Assembly (NCBI GenBank): GCA_029964075.1
Contig: CM057149.1
Span: 4,536,465-4,600,464 of the forward strand
From: Patiria pectinifera
Taxonomy: Eukaryota; Echinodermata; Asteroidea; Valvatida; Asterinidae
Length of the DNA: 64,000 nucleotides
Direction: 5' to 3'
This document shows, piece after piece, positions 1 to 12,000 of this stretch. Positions within the stretch are counted from its first letter, which is position 1; the number at the start of each line of letters is the position of its first letter. Under the pieces are notes generated by a model that made no database searches, was not told the origin of the DNA, and saw only the letters and a program-made list of their open reading frames with translations. The position numbers and the translations under genes were made by a program.

Positions 1-42
1 TGGGACTTTGCTGGCCAAGATTTGTACTACACGACGCACCAG
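1..42 (+). CDS. ROCO exon a: Roc G3/switch II
   Basis: The reading frame from base 1 gives WDFAGQDLYYTTHQ and runs into a GTAAGC donor at 43. DxAGQ is the G3 motif of Roc domains, and the tyrosine-rich stretch up to THQ is typical of ROCO proteins. The exon is cut by the window edge; it ends in phase 0. Confidence 0.85.
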
Positions 43-3000
43 GTAAGCTCTATTTCTAGCTGCGGACAGCAGCTCAACAAGTCGTCGTGTCTCTCCGTTA
101 GTTAGTTGGTGGGTTGGTTAGTTGGTGGGTGGGTGGGTGGGTGGGTGAGTGGTTGGGTGGTTGGGTGGGTGGGGGGTGGCTGGGTGGGTGGGTGAGTGGG
201 AGGGTGGGTGGATGGGGTTGGGTGAGTGGGTGGGTGGGTGGTTGGGTGGGTTGGTTGGTGGTTAGTTAGTTAGTTAACAAACATTCCAGCCTTGCAAGGG
301 TATAAATCACCTGGGTATATATCAAATCATGCTCTGGTCCTCTGTTGTGTCCACCAATTTAATGCAGTCCTGGAAAATAGGGTCACTAGGGTCAAAAACT
401 GATTTTTGTACTGGAAACAATACTTCTTCCAAAAATTGCATGGCACAATCATGCATGAACACAGCAGCGTCGGCCCGCAGCTTCCGAGATCATTTCGAGC
501 TTGTTTTGTATTAAATAATTACATGTAACTCTGTGCTGTATGGTGGTGCAGCAGATATGGCACCTTCATGTAAGTATGCATGAAGTGATTTTTAGCCTTT
601 TAAAAGCCAGCGTCCTTTCCACCAAGATTTCGTTGTTTATCTTTTTCAGCCCACTGAAACATTAAACTCTGAAAACATTTTGCCAATCCACAGGTGTTCA
701 GTCCATTTAATCCTCTCTGGACACGCAGTGCGTGTCCGTAGGAAGCTAAATTAATTATTCAGGCTCATCTCAAGACAGGGAGCTCAGTTGATGCGAGCGC
801 GTAGCGAGAAGCCCTAACGGCGTGGGGTTCGGGCCCTTAAGCGGGCCCCGAACAATTTTGGATTCTAGACGCTCTGTGGTGCGATCTGAGGCAATTTCTG
901 ATCACTTTAACCCTTTTTTGAGCTTCATCATTTAAACATAATTTTCTTAGCGTGAGAAATCCCATGTCGGCGTTAGAGCATGAGAACAACCTGAAATGTG
1001 TGAGTCTTACGCTCAGTGCGTGAGCGTTGGCTGCAGCCTGCCAACTCCAATGGCAGGCCTGCAGAGGTGGATCCAGGATTTAACCCAATCCCTTCCAAAT
1101 TAAACGTAACCAAAAGCCACTCCCACAACACTATCAATATTTGTACAGAAATACATGTGCACGCATAGGGAATTTTATTCTTCGTAATTTGTACAGGACA
1201 CATTTTGGAGCACCGCACAACTGCAAGTTTAGCCAGTATATGTCACTTGATGAACTTTACATAAATCGTCTAAAAAGTTTTAGACATTTGCTCATCGTAA
1301 AACTTTTTTGGATCTGGATGCTATGTAGTGCAATCTGAGGCATTTCCTGGCCACTTTACCCTAGATGAAATGTATTTCGTGTTTTAGTGGGTGGGTCATC
1401 GCTCTTTAGCTTGATCCATGAGTGTTCACAGGGAAAGGGCGCAATCATACATGTCGCCATGCACTACAAGTTAAGTTAAATTGAATTTAACCATGAATGT
1501 TAGTTTTTCTCAGACTTGTACTTGTGTTTTCTTTAAAAGAAGTGGTTTTCTAGCTGAGAAAATTGCAAGAAAGACCCGGTTTTGTGCAAGCAAAATTCAG
1601 GGAATAATCCGTTGATACTGAAATCTTGTTGGAAAATTCCAAAATCATTTCAAGAAAGTTGCCGCCGTGAATCAGAAGTTACGAAGGGACGGAAAGTGGG
1701 ATTTGCTATCAGCATCAACAAGGCCGTTCCTCATTATTTACCTTTGATGGGATGTGAATTAAATAGGAGGACGAGAGGCCCTGCGGGCTGATGTATTTGT
1801 TTAGAAAAACATTTTTTTTTTGCAACCAGCTTGTAGGGAAGATTTCCGGTTATTTAAAACTTAATTCACAGGTATGGATGACAGTGTTTGTATTTGATTG
1901 AACTGCTGAGCGTATTTGTTAAGTTTTTTTCTCTTTCTAAAAATATACATCAGCTCGCAGAGTCTCTCGTCCTCCAGTTTGATTCATACCCCATCAAGTA
2001 AAGAATGACGAACGGCTTTGTTGATAGCAAATCCCACTTTCCGTCCCTTCATAAAGTCTGATTCACGGCGGTAATTACTTTTTTTGAATGATTTTGGAAT
2101 TTTCCAACAAGATATTAAGTTCAACGGATTATTCCCATAATTTTGCTTGCACAAAACCGGTTCTTCCTTGCTATTTTCTCTTCTAGAAAACCACTTTTTT
2201 TTTTTTTTTTAAAGAAAACACAAGTACAAATCTGAGGAAAACGAAAATTCATGGTGGCGGCCAAACGCCATTCCGTTTAACTTAACATATACTCATAGTG
2301 GCGACATGTATGATTACGCCCTTTCCCTTTAAACACAAACACAAAAACAAAACAAAACATAAAAAGTCACCAGGGAAAATGTGGAGGAGGGCAACGGGGG
2401 CTCCCCCACACCCCCCAACCCCCCCCCCCCCATTTTTTTTTTTTTAGTGGCGTCGCAATAAAGGCAGGCACTGTGTACACCACCATCTTTTCCTTTAAAA
2501 AAATGGTTAAAGTGGTCAGAAATAGACTCAGATCGCACCACAGAGCATCTACAAACCTAAAAAAAATCCGCTATTCGGGCCATGCAAGGCTTTTCATACA
2601 TTAAAAAAATAGCCTATTATTATTGGTACGGCTACAGCCGTACTTGCCGTACCCCTTCCTACGACCTGCCACGCACACATTCACACACAAGCGTGTATCA
2701 ACTTGTTGGGAAATTGTTCTGTATCGAATTGTATGGAACTTCAAATAGTTAAATAAAAAAGTTTTCTACACTATATGGCACTACCAAATGAAGGCCTACC
2801 TTTAATGCAGTTGAAAACATTTAATGATTGCCAGTGCAAAGAAGATTTTTCTTTGGGGGGGGGGGGAATAACCAGCACACTTTCCTTATTATCTTTGTAA
2901 GGTACCCCTCCAAAACTTTAAGTCATCAGTATTTGTAAATTGTTCTTTCTAAATGTTCTTTTCAACTTCCCTTTTTTTTTTGGAATATACATGCAATTAA

Positions 3001-6000
3001 GTACATTTAATCTTCTTGTAGACATTCCTGTCTTCTCGGGCGATCTACCTGGTTGTTTTCAACCTCTGTCAAGATCTTGACAAACCAGTGCCAGTCCAGG
3101 ATGAGGTAAGATGTAAATATGTAAGCACAAGTTATCTTGCAGAATGAATAGGCATAATTCTACTTAGGCTGTTCCACGCATCCTTACAATACCGTAAAAA
3201 ATTATTGCCAGACATCATTATACATGTACAAGTTCATGCAGCATAACAAGTCAGTGAATGTTATTACATGTTGGTATCTAATAATGTATTGCGCATTATA
3301 CCTAAAGTGCCAAAGCACTTCACGATAACTATTATCCCTGTTCATCAGGAATGACACCATTTTTCTGCAGCAGCTCGATACCCATTTATACTCTTAGGTG
3401 AAGAGAGGAAATCGTAGTAAAGTGCCTTGCCCACAAAAACAAGCACCACGTTCCCCGTCAGGGTTCGAACCCATATACCACGGCTCATAATTCGAACACC
3501 GTAACCATATTAGACCACAGTGCTCCACATTATTATTTCGTGTTGGTATGATAAAACAGACCAGCAGATTAAATGTACAGTGTCCTTAAAACAAATAGCA
3601 ACCGGGTAAATTGTAGGATATAAATTTAATGCATGACTCACCATGCTCAAACCATACACTAGTCACACACCCCTCCCAGATTCTTAATTCACAGAGACAT
3701 GCAAGTTTTAGTATTGCTTATTCACTCGTAATTGCCAGCAAGTCATACGTCGTTCCAGTTCATGCTTCGAAGTATGGGTACACTGGTAGCTTGAGCTACA
3801 CTTGTGTGGTCTCTAATTAAGTACTGGCCAGGAGTAATAACTAAAACTTCCCTGTCCGTAACTGTCTCTAAGATAACACCTTTGTATGATACCACCAGGG
3901 GAGCGGCGGTTCCATCACATATAGGACAACCCCTATTCAGTATCTAGATTTCTGGATGCAGTCAATTTTCACCTACACCAAGGAAAACTCCTCAACAGAC
4001 AGATTGGAGCAGAAATCCCCATCAATCTTCATAGTTGGCACACACAGAAACAGTGTCGGTGGGGACAATTTGCCAGAACAAAATCGTAAAGGCTTGGTGA
4101 GTCCCACCTTTCTGTATACTTTATGAATGACATTGTGGATGCACAAAGTTGCAGCTAAATACATCACCAAAACTTTGTGGGCTATCAAAACGTTTTGAAA
4201 TTATTGTTCGCACTTTCTGAATCAAAGTACTTCTGCTTGACAAGTGAACCGATGAGGAAGTGTTAATTATTTGAATTTGCATTGTTTAAAAAGACCTCCA
4301 TCTTTTTTGACCTTTGCTCCCGTCTTTTGTTCAAGTGTAGATAGCTGAGATATTTAAACGGATACGACATGAGATCCATAACAAGCCGTACAACAGACAC
4401 GTGGTTTCTGAATTCTACGCAATAGAGAACTCTCTAGAAGACAACCTGAAGGTATTTTAGGCCTGTTTCGATATTTAGCTGAGCAAAAAGGAATACAAGC
4501 AAGTATATCAAAAAAAGTGTAAATGATCAGATATTTGACTGAATTGGGACTGACACCTGAGATCAAACTTTTATCTAACCCTTGCCTTGATTACAATCAT
4601 GATTACCGACATTTTGGTAAGTTGGATATATTATAAATTGTACCAATGACCTTGGATTAGTCTCTCCCCCCCCCCCCCCAAAAAGGATTTATTGAGAATG
4701 TTGAGGTCAGTTAATACTAATTCAGGGCATTTCCTTATGTAGATTATAGTGGTCAATTAAATGTTTCTTTAGGTAAACACTCAATGAGTATTTGTCACAT
4801 GACACTCTGCAAAGAAAACCAGCATGTTATAGCGCAAGGCGTTTTTAGACTGGTATGAAGTGCTATATAAGCGCCATATTATTTTAGTTATTTTTTTTTT
4901 TTATATCCTGACACAGATTGAAAAGCTACGCCTGCATATAGAGAGCATAGCAATAAAAGAGCCTTACATGGGAGAGAGAATCCCTTTGAACTGGCTGGCG
5001 TTTGACGATGAGAAGGGAAACATAAGTGCTGGAAAACCTGTCATGACACTGAATCAGGTACCAATATATTATGCCGAGTAGCTTATACCACAAATATTAT
5101 CTTCTTTTGTGAACTGAACTCTTTCATTAGTCAATGAACAAAATTAAACATGTACAGGTACCAAATTCTATAGCATGTTTACTGTGTTCCGATTCACTTG
5201 CATCTGGCAAGCAGTAACATTCACACTTGGGAACTGGATCCGCAGGAGCGGAGGAACCGGGCAGGGGGGGCGTTTGCCCCTGATTTTCCCAAGTGCCCCT
5301 TTTGCGGCCATAAATGTGCCCCCTCGAGCATAGAAGTGTCCCCTCGAGATAAAACAAAAATGCCCTTAAAGTATCTTTCTATTTCTTAGAAGTAACCATT
5401 TCCCAATAATGGTATAGATATTTTTGATATAAACGAGGAATATGAAAACCAAGTCCCAAACCCATACAATACGCCCTGAAAATGGGTACATAATGCATAT
5501 TTAGCATATAATCATTGGTTTTGAAGAGTGGCCCCTATGTTGGAAGATGTTATCCCCCCCCCCCCCCTCTCCACTATTTGATTTTACGGAGGCCAAGTGT
5601 CCGGTGAAAAAAACGTGTCGACATTTCATCACGGGTTTGCAAGTGCCCCTTGTTGGTGATGCCCCTAGTTTCAAACCCGTTCCGCCGCCAATGTGGATCG
5701 GTAGTTTCGAATGTAATTGCACGCGGTACCCAAGTTAATCAAATACAGTCTAGGATTAGATATTTAAGTGGCTGACTGATGAGCCTGCCTGCTGTGGTGG
5801 AGCTAATTTGCAGTAAGACCCCCCCCCACCCAAATTGCAGTATTTAAAAAATGGGGGCATGGTGCCTCCCCCAGGGCACCCAGTGGCGTATCCAGAGGGG
5901 GGGAGGGGCATGGGGCACTTCCCCCGATCGGAATTTTCGACAACTATTTTTTTTTTTAAGTAAGTATTTCAATACATAGTTAGAGAGTTCTGACATCAAC

Positions 6001-9000
6001 CCCCAAAAAGAAAACCACTTCAATATCAATACATGCGCTTTGAGAATCGGCATTTATTTGTCAGTATTAATAACAATGGTCAGGTTTGAAGAGCGCCCCA
6101 ATTTGGAAGATGGATCAGTTCGTAGAACACTCAATGATTATAGTGGTGGACAGCCGAGTTTTGTGATAATTTTACTGAAATAGACATAACTTGGGAATGG
6201 AGTATGCAAATTACGTGAAATTTCCATAGTTAAAAGTCAATATGATGTACTTTATTCAAATGTTGTTGTTGTTTTTTTTTTCAATAAAATGGAGCGAGAC
6301 AAATATTTTTGAAATGTTTTTGAAATTCACCCTGTATAGCATGTTTTGTTATGGGTACAACATGGTTAATTTCACGGAAAAAAGTGCAAAATTACCTCCC
6401 TAGGATTTGGTTGATTTTGGAAATCAGCCAATACCGCAGATGAAGGGTCAAATAAGGTTTTAATAATTAAACACAACTTTAGAATAAAGGAAATTTATGG
6501 CATCATGGTTTTAGGGATGTTTGCATCACGCTACTACGTGTGTAAATGAAACATTTGATTTTGCATTTTGATCTTGCAGTTGGGGTTGATGTGAGAACAG
6601 AGATAGACAAAGAGTAATTCAGTGTCTTCATTGTGATGCTAGGTAATGGATGGCTTTGGGATTAAAGATGAAAATGAACTGCTGACGATGCTGAAGTTCT
6701 ACCACGATCTGGGCCACATAATATACTTTGGAGGGAAAGCTGACAAGAAAAGCCAGGCGCTGAAAGATGTGGTCATTCTGGATCCACAGTGGCTGATCGA
6801 TGCCTTCAAGAAGATCCTCACTGTGAAGCATCCAAGAAAACAAGTAAGGCTATTATGCATTAGAAAGCAGGCGACCTTGTTCCTACATCACAAGTTAATC
6901 AAACTTGCATTGGTCTTTCCCTGACGATGATGGGAGTCTTCCTAGAATCGTCCATTTAAAGCAGGTAATCAGAGACGCCATAACATTCCTGCTTGCGAAT
7001 CCACATTCCTTGTACTTATCTTCTTTCTGCTAATAATCTTGTTTGCTGCGTGGTGCAGAGTTTCCGTCTGTTTGTTGTGCCAATACACAAAGCGCTAGGC
7101 ACCCATTGAAGCTTTTTGCCAGGGGCTGCTCAGCTTTGGGCGGTAACTTTATATTAGAATGCCGTGATCCCTCCTGGTCCCACACATGGAGGTAAACCGC
7201 TATCTACACCAATGAGTTGGGTTTATGCCTCTTAACTTCTGCCTAATGTGTTGTTTCCAACTTGGTTGCAGGGGCTACCAGAAGGGTGTTTAGTAGTGTG
7301 GACTCAGGGCGGATCCAGAACACAATTTTGGAGCGGGTTAGGGGCCCGCTTAAGGGCCCCGAATTTGTTTGGATTCTAGATGCTCTGTGGTGCGATCTGA
7401 GGCAATTTCTGACCACTTTAACCAATGTTCTTTTGAGGAAAAGATTGCCTGCCTTTATTGCGATGTCACATAAAAAAAAATTGCTTTCGTTTTTTGGGGG
7501 GGGGGGGCATGGCCCCCTTTGCCCACCCCCCCCCCCTCCCTGGATCCGCCCTTGGTGTGCACACGACTGACTTGGGGCGTTACGAAGTCTTCTGAAGCAC
7601 CAGCGAGGCAGTGGGTCTATTTCCCCGTAGCTAGGATGCACTACTAACTTCTATCTGACCCGAAATGTGAATCATGGTTGTTCTTCTCTAGGCAGTATTA
7701 ATATAACCGAACTTAATATCTGCAAGAACTCATGGTCACATTTCCTTCTTCTAGGCAATGCATTTCTTAAAGAAGCTCCACCTACCAGGGGCGATCTTGT
7801 TTTAGTGCCAGTGATTTGCTGAATCCTGTTATTCAGTATTAACAGTGTTGACACAAATACTCACATGTTTGAACTAGTTTGAGGTTAAAAAGCTTAAAAG
7901 GATCCCTAGGGGAGCTCAACCCAAGTTCGTACAGGCGTTTTACATTTTGTGCAACATGGTATAGGCCTTACATGTCGAGGACCGCACTTGTGTTATTGTT
8001 GCATGACCTAGACTCACTCTGTGAACTATGTCGCTTCTAATCAAATGGGACAATTATGCAATGGAAATTATGAAGACTAATGTCAAGGACGTAATGCAGT
8101 GTACAGTTTGGTTCAAAGTATCCGCCTAGACATATATTCTACAAGTGGATAAAATGCCATGAAGCTCAACCCGGGCAAACCTGGCTCTGCATGTCGGGGT
8201 ACAAATATGTTAACCCTTGTCTGGGGCTAAACCATCGGGGTTGACATGGGGTTGGCAGGGAATTCAAAATGTGAAACTCTGCTTGTTTCAATGCGGCATT
8301 AACTTGGTTGTCAATCCTTGGATGTTCCTCTTAAGAACAGGCCTTATTATTTCCTCAAAACCCTAAACTACTGTTGATTTCAACATCTGATTGAACCAAA
8401 ATATATGATTTTTTTTTTCCAATTGAGAACAAACATTATGTCCAGTCTTGGTATCGACTGCAAGAAAATGGCATATTGGAGGATTTGCTCATCGACCACA
8501 TGTGGAAAGACATCCTTCAGTACAAACAGGCACTGCTGGATCTGATGGACATGTTTGACCTACTCTGCGAGCGTGTTGATGAGGTATGTTTTGTTTGCAT
8601 TCACAGTTCAAATCTAAAATATTTCAGGTACAAACGTAATTAATTACAGTGGATTTTGTTGAAAAAAATACAGACTGACAGTAAAACACACGTTTCTATG
8701 CATGGGAGTAGATTGTCAGTCATATAGCCTGAGACGTAATTACTTTCTTATTGGAGAACATTTTACGATCAGATTCATCTAAAGTTCCTTCAGACATAGC
8801 CTTACATTGACAATACACATGTTTACAATGGTTGGACTGGTCCGTTGGACCACACCTACAGCCCAATAAGGTAAGTCCTGCTATCGCAATGTACAGCAGG
8901 TATTCAGAACCAGGTAAGTTTTGTGTAAATAGAGAACTTTGCTAAAGTTCGACTTGAGAACTGCACAATATAGTACTTGGCCTACAAAAATATGTCTTAC

Positions 9001-12000
9001 TTTTGATCCTAAATAACTCTATTGTTTACTTCCTCCATGAAAGATTACTTTCCACATAGTGTTACCCGCAATCGTTCTACTTTATCTCATCCGCAATGCA
9101 AAGCTTCAAGTCATAATTACATAAGTAAGGTTAATTGTTACATACGTGAATTCAACACATAAAATACAACTTTGTTAAATTTTGTGGCGGAAAGTGCGTA
9201 TTATCTTTGGCCACATAAATGCGTCCCGAATTGTAACCAGAAGCCACTCCATAAAATTCACTTATATTTATACATCGACAGAATCACTAAGTATTCTGAG
9301 AAGTCAAAATAATATATTTTTTGGCGTCTGAGAATACTTAATGACATCCGTCAGCATTTTAGTACTATAAATATTTTCCACTTTAGCCTCGGAAGGAAGA
9401 GAAAAGTAGCACTGCTTCATCCACGGCCACACAACCTTACCCCGCAAATGCATCTTACTATGTGCCTTCAATGTTGCGGCAGCGGACATCACGTTCATCT
9501 CCACTTGAAACGATTGAGAAGAATTCAAACGTGTTCTATGTGGACTTCGAAGAATTCCTCCCTGGTAAATTCGGGCCGGCATGCCTTTAAATAGTATATT
9601 TTTTGGGGTAAAACAGAACAGTTTCACTGATTTCAACGGCACCAAACGATAGTTTACACACAATGGAGGAACACCCTTTTTGCTGCTAAATAGTATGTTT
9701 TCCAATGTCTTTCATGTTGGTATACCTCATACCATTACTCTATTGTGGGTTCCACATTTGATTGATATTAGCAAGACCTTTTTTTTTGTCCTTTCATCTT
9801 GAATTTATGTCCTTTTATGTTGAATTTAAAATTCCAAAAAAGAAACTGACCGGGATTTGAACCTGGCAATTCCGAATTGCCGTTCCGGCGCTCTACCGAC
9901 TAAGCTATCCATCTCTCATATAGTCAGTTTCACTTTGAGGCTTATTTGGAAAAAAAAAACAATGTGTGGTTTATATTTTGTCCAGATGGATTGTACCATC
10001 GGTTGGTTGTGCGAGCTTTGCGATGGTCTCAAGACTTGGGTGGAAGAAAGCCTGGCTTGCTCTATGATCGAGCAAGTTTTTATGTAGATGACCATCATCA
10101 CTTCGCCCTGCAAATGGTGCACCAATCAAAGCTTGCATGTATCAAAGTAAGTAAGCGCATTGTTTCAGAAGCAGCTACTGTTACATACGTCTGTTTTGAA
10201 CAAAAATAGTGTTAATGCAATGCAAGGAGGGAATCAAGCTCTTGATATGGACCCCGTGCACAAATCACTTCTTAAAAGTGTGTGTATGGGAGGGGGGGGG
10301 AGACATACCTTGATCAGAACTAATGCGAGCGCGCAGCACGAAGCCCTAATGCCATTGGCAGAGGCGTAGCGGGAGGGGGGTACTGGTAAAGACTGCCCTT
10401 TTTCATTCAAGTGCCCTTTTTTCACCAGCGTTTCCTCCCCCTCCAGTGCCTTTTTTCCCAAACACTTGAAGTGCCCTTTTTTCAGCACATTTTTTCAGCA
10501 TATTTTTAGCACGGATGTGCAAGTGTCCTTTTCGCGAACTTTTTACCCCCCCCCCCCCGCCCGATACAAATGACCATGCTACGCCTCTGCTAGAATCATC
10601 ACTTAAACATCACTGTCTAGTTTGGAGTCATTGAATCAGCTGTCCTGAGCTATGGAATCAAATGTAGGCTACAATTAGTATTTGTGGACAAAAGTGTTGG
10701 GGGAACGATATTTCCCCTGTCCCCCCCCCCAACCAACGCCCTTGTTGGTGTGCAAGTACCGGTACCTTCTCATCGGTTACAGTACAAGACGGTTTGGGGA
10801 GACCACTGGGAGGAATACTTCACACCATACTCGTACAAACCGGCATTCCTACATGGTGTATCTCTCCCACTTGCTCTCTCAAAAGCGGTCTACTGTTCGT
10901 GCAAAGAGTCCAGAAGCCTATGTAATCATCCCTCTTGAGATGAACCCCAAATTAAACTAATTTATATAATATTTTGTCTTTAAAACTCTCAGAAAAGTGC
11001 TTGGCCTCCCTTCCTATCATTATTTATGTGAAATTCACAAGCTTTGTTCTCATCAGTATAACTTTAATTGTATTTTAATGACAATGACACTTCCCTGTGT
11101 TCATAGGTGAGTGTCATGAGGGCGGGAGTTATTTCGCCCCCCAAACATGTCAAACCACCTTCAGCGGATGTTATGTGTAAGGTATGTTAAGTATAACAAA
11201 CATGTATGCCCCAAAAGTGTTTAAGAAAGTCATCATTTTAAAAAAAATTCTCATATTCCATCGGCGTTTTGATAGCGTTTTTGTTATGGGTAATGGTTTT
11301 CTTTTCATCCCTCCCATCTCCACCTACAAAAAGTTTACAAATGAAAATACCAATTAATTCCACCGAAAAAAGTATCTAGACCAGAAGGAAACTGTAATGT
11401 AATGTAATGTCGTTACAGGTTAAAGACTTTGTGAAAGAGACTCTGCAGAACTTGAAAACCATGTGGATCAAGCGAAGTAACTACGGCATCATTAGTGTCA
11501 AGTGTCCTAATGAGAATCACACGGTTACCCACTTTCTACCACTGGATGAATGCATGGAAAAGCCGGAAATTGTCTGCCGCTTTGATAATTCTCAAGTAGT
11601 CATAAAAACGGATGGATTCCAAGCCATGTTCAAGCAGGAAAGCCTCGAGGAAGAAGCTTCCGCTCGTGGTAAGTGCAGTAGCGTAAATCCTTATTGGCGC
11701 CAGAGAGGATGGGGTGACCAAAAATTGTATGATTGCCCGGCCGTGGAAATTCAAAAAGTGCCCTCTAGTGTCTTGTGGTGTCCAGGACACGAGGTGGCAT
11801 ACCAATGTACATCTTGCGCAAACTTACGCACTTACGTGGGAGTCAAGCTGGCGTAGTGGCACTTTCCTCGCCTTCATAGCTAACACCCGGGTTCCAATCT
11901 CTACCTGATTCCGTTTGTTCTCGTATTTCTCTCATTTCTACATGTTTCTTCAGGCTTGGTTTCTTTGCTGGAAATTAATAACAATAAACATTATGCCAAA

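Noticed and set aside
97-275. Interstitial telomere repeat
   Set aside because: The unit is an irregular GGTT/GGGT mixture, not TTAGGG; it lies inside an intron.
7243-7641. Open frames of over 100 codons on both strands
   Set aside because: They cross the hAT-like MITE and its G/C runs; overlapping frames on both strands reflect the inverted-repeat ends.
9842-9915. Functional tRNA gene
   Set aside because: A- and B-box-like motifs are present but the acceptor arm does not pair; the same holds for 23163, 40772 and 44925.
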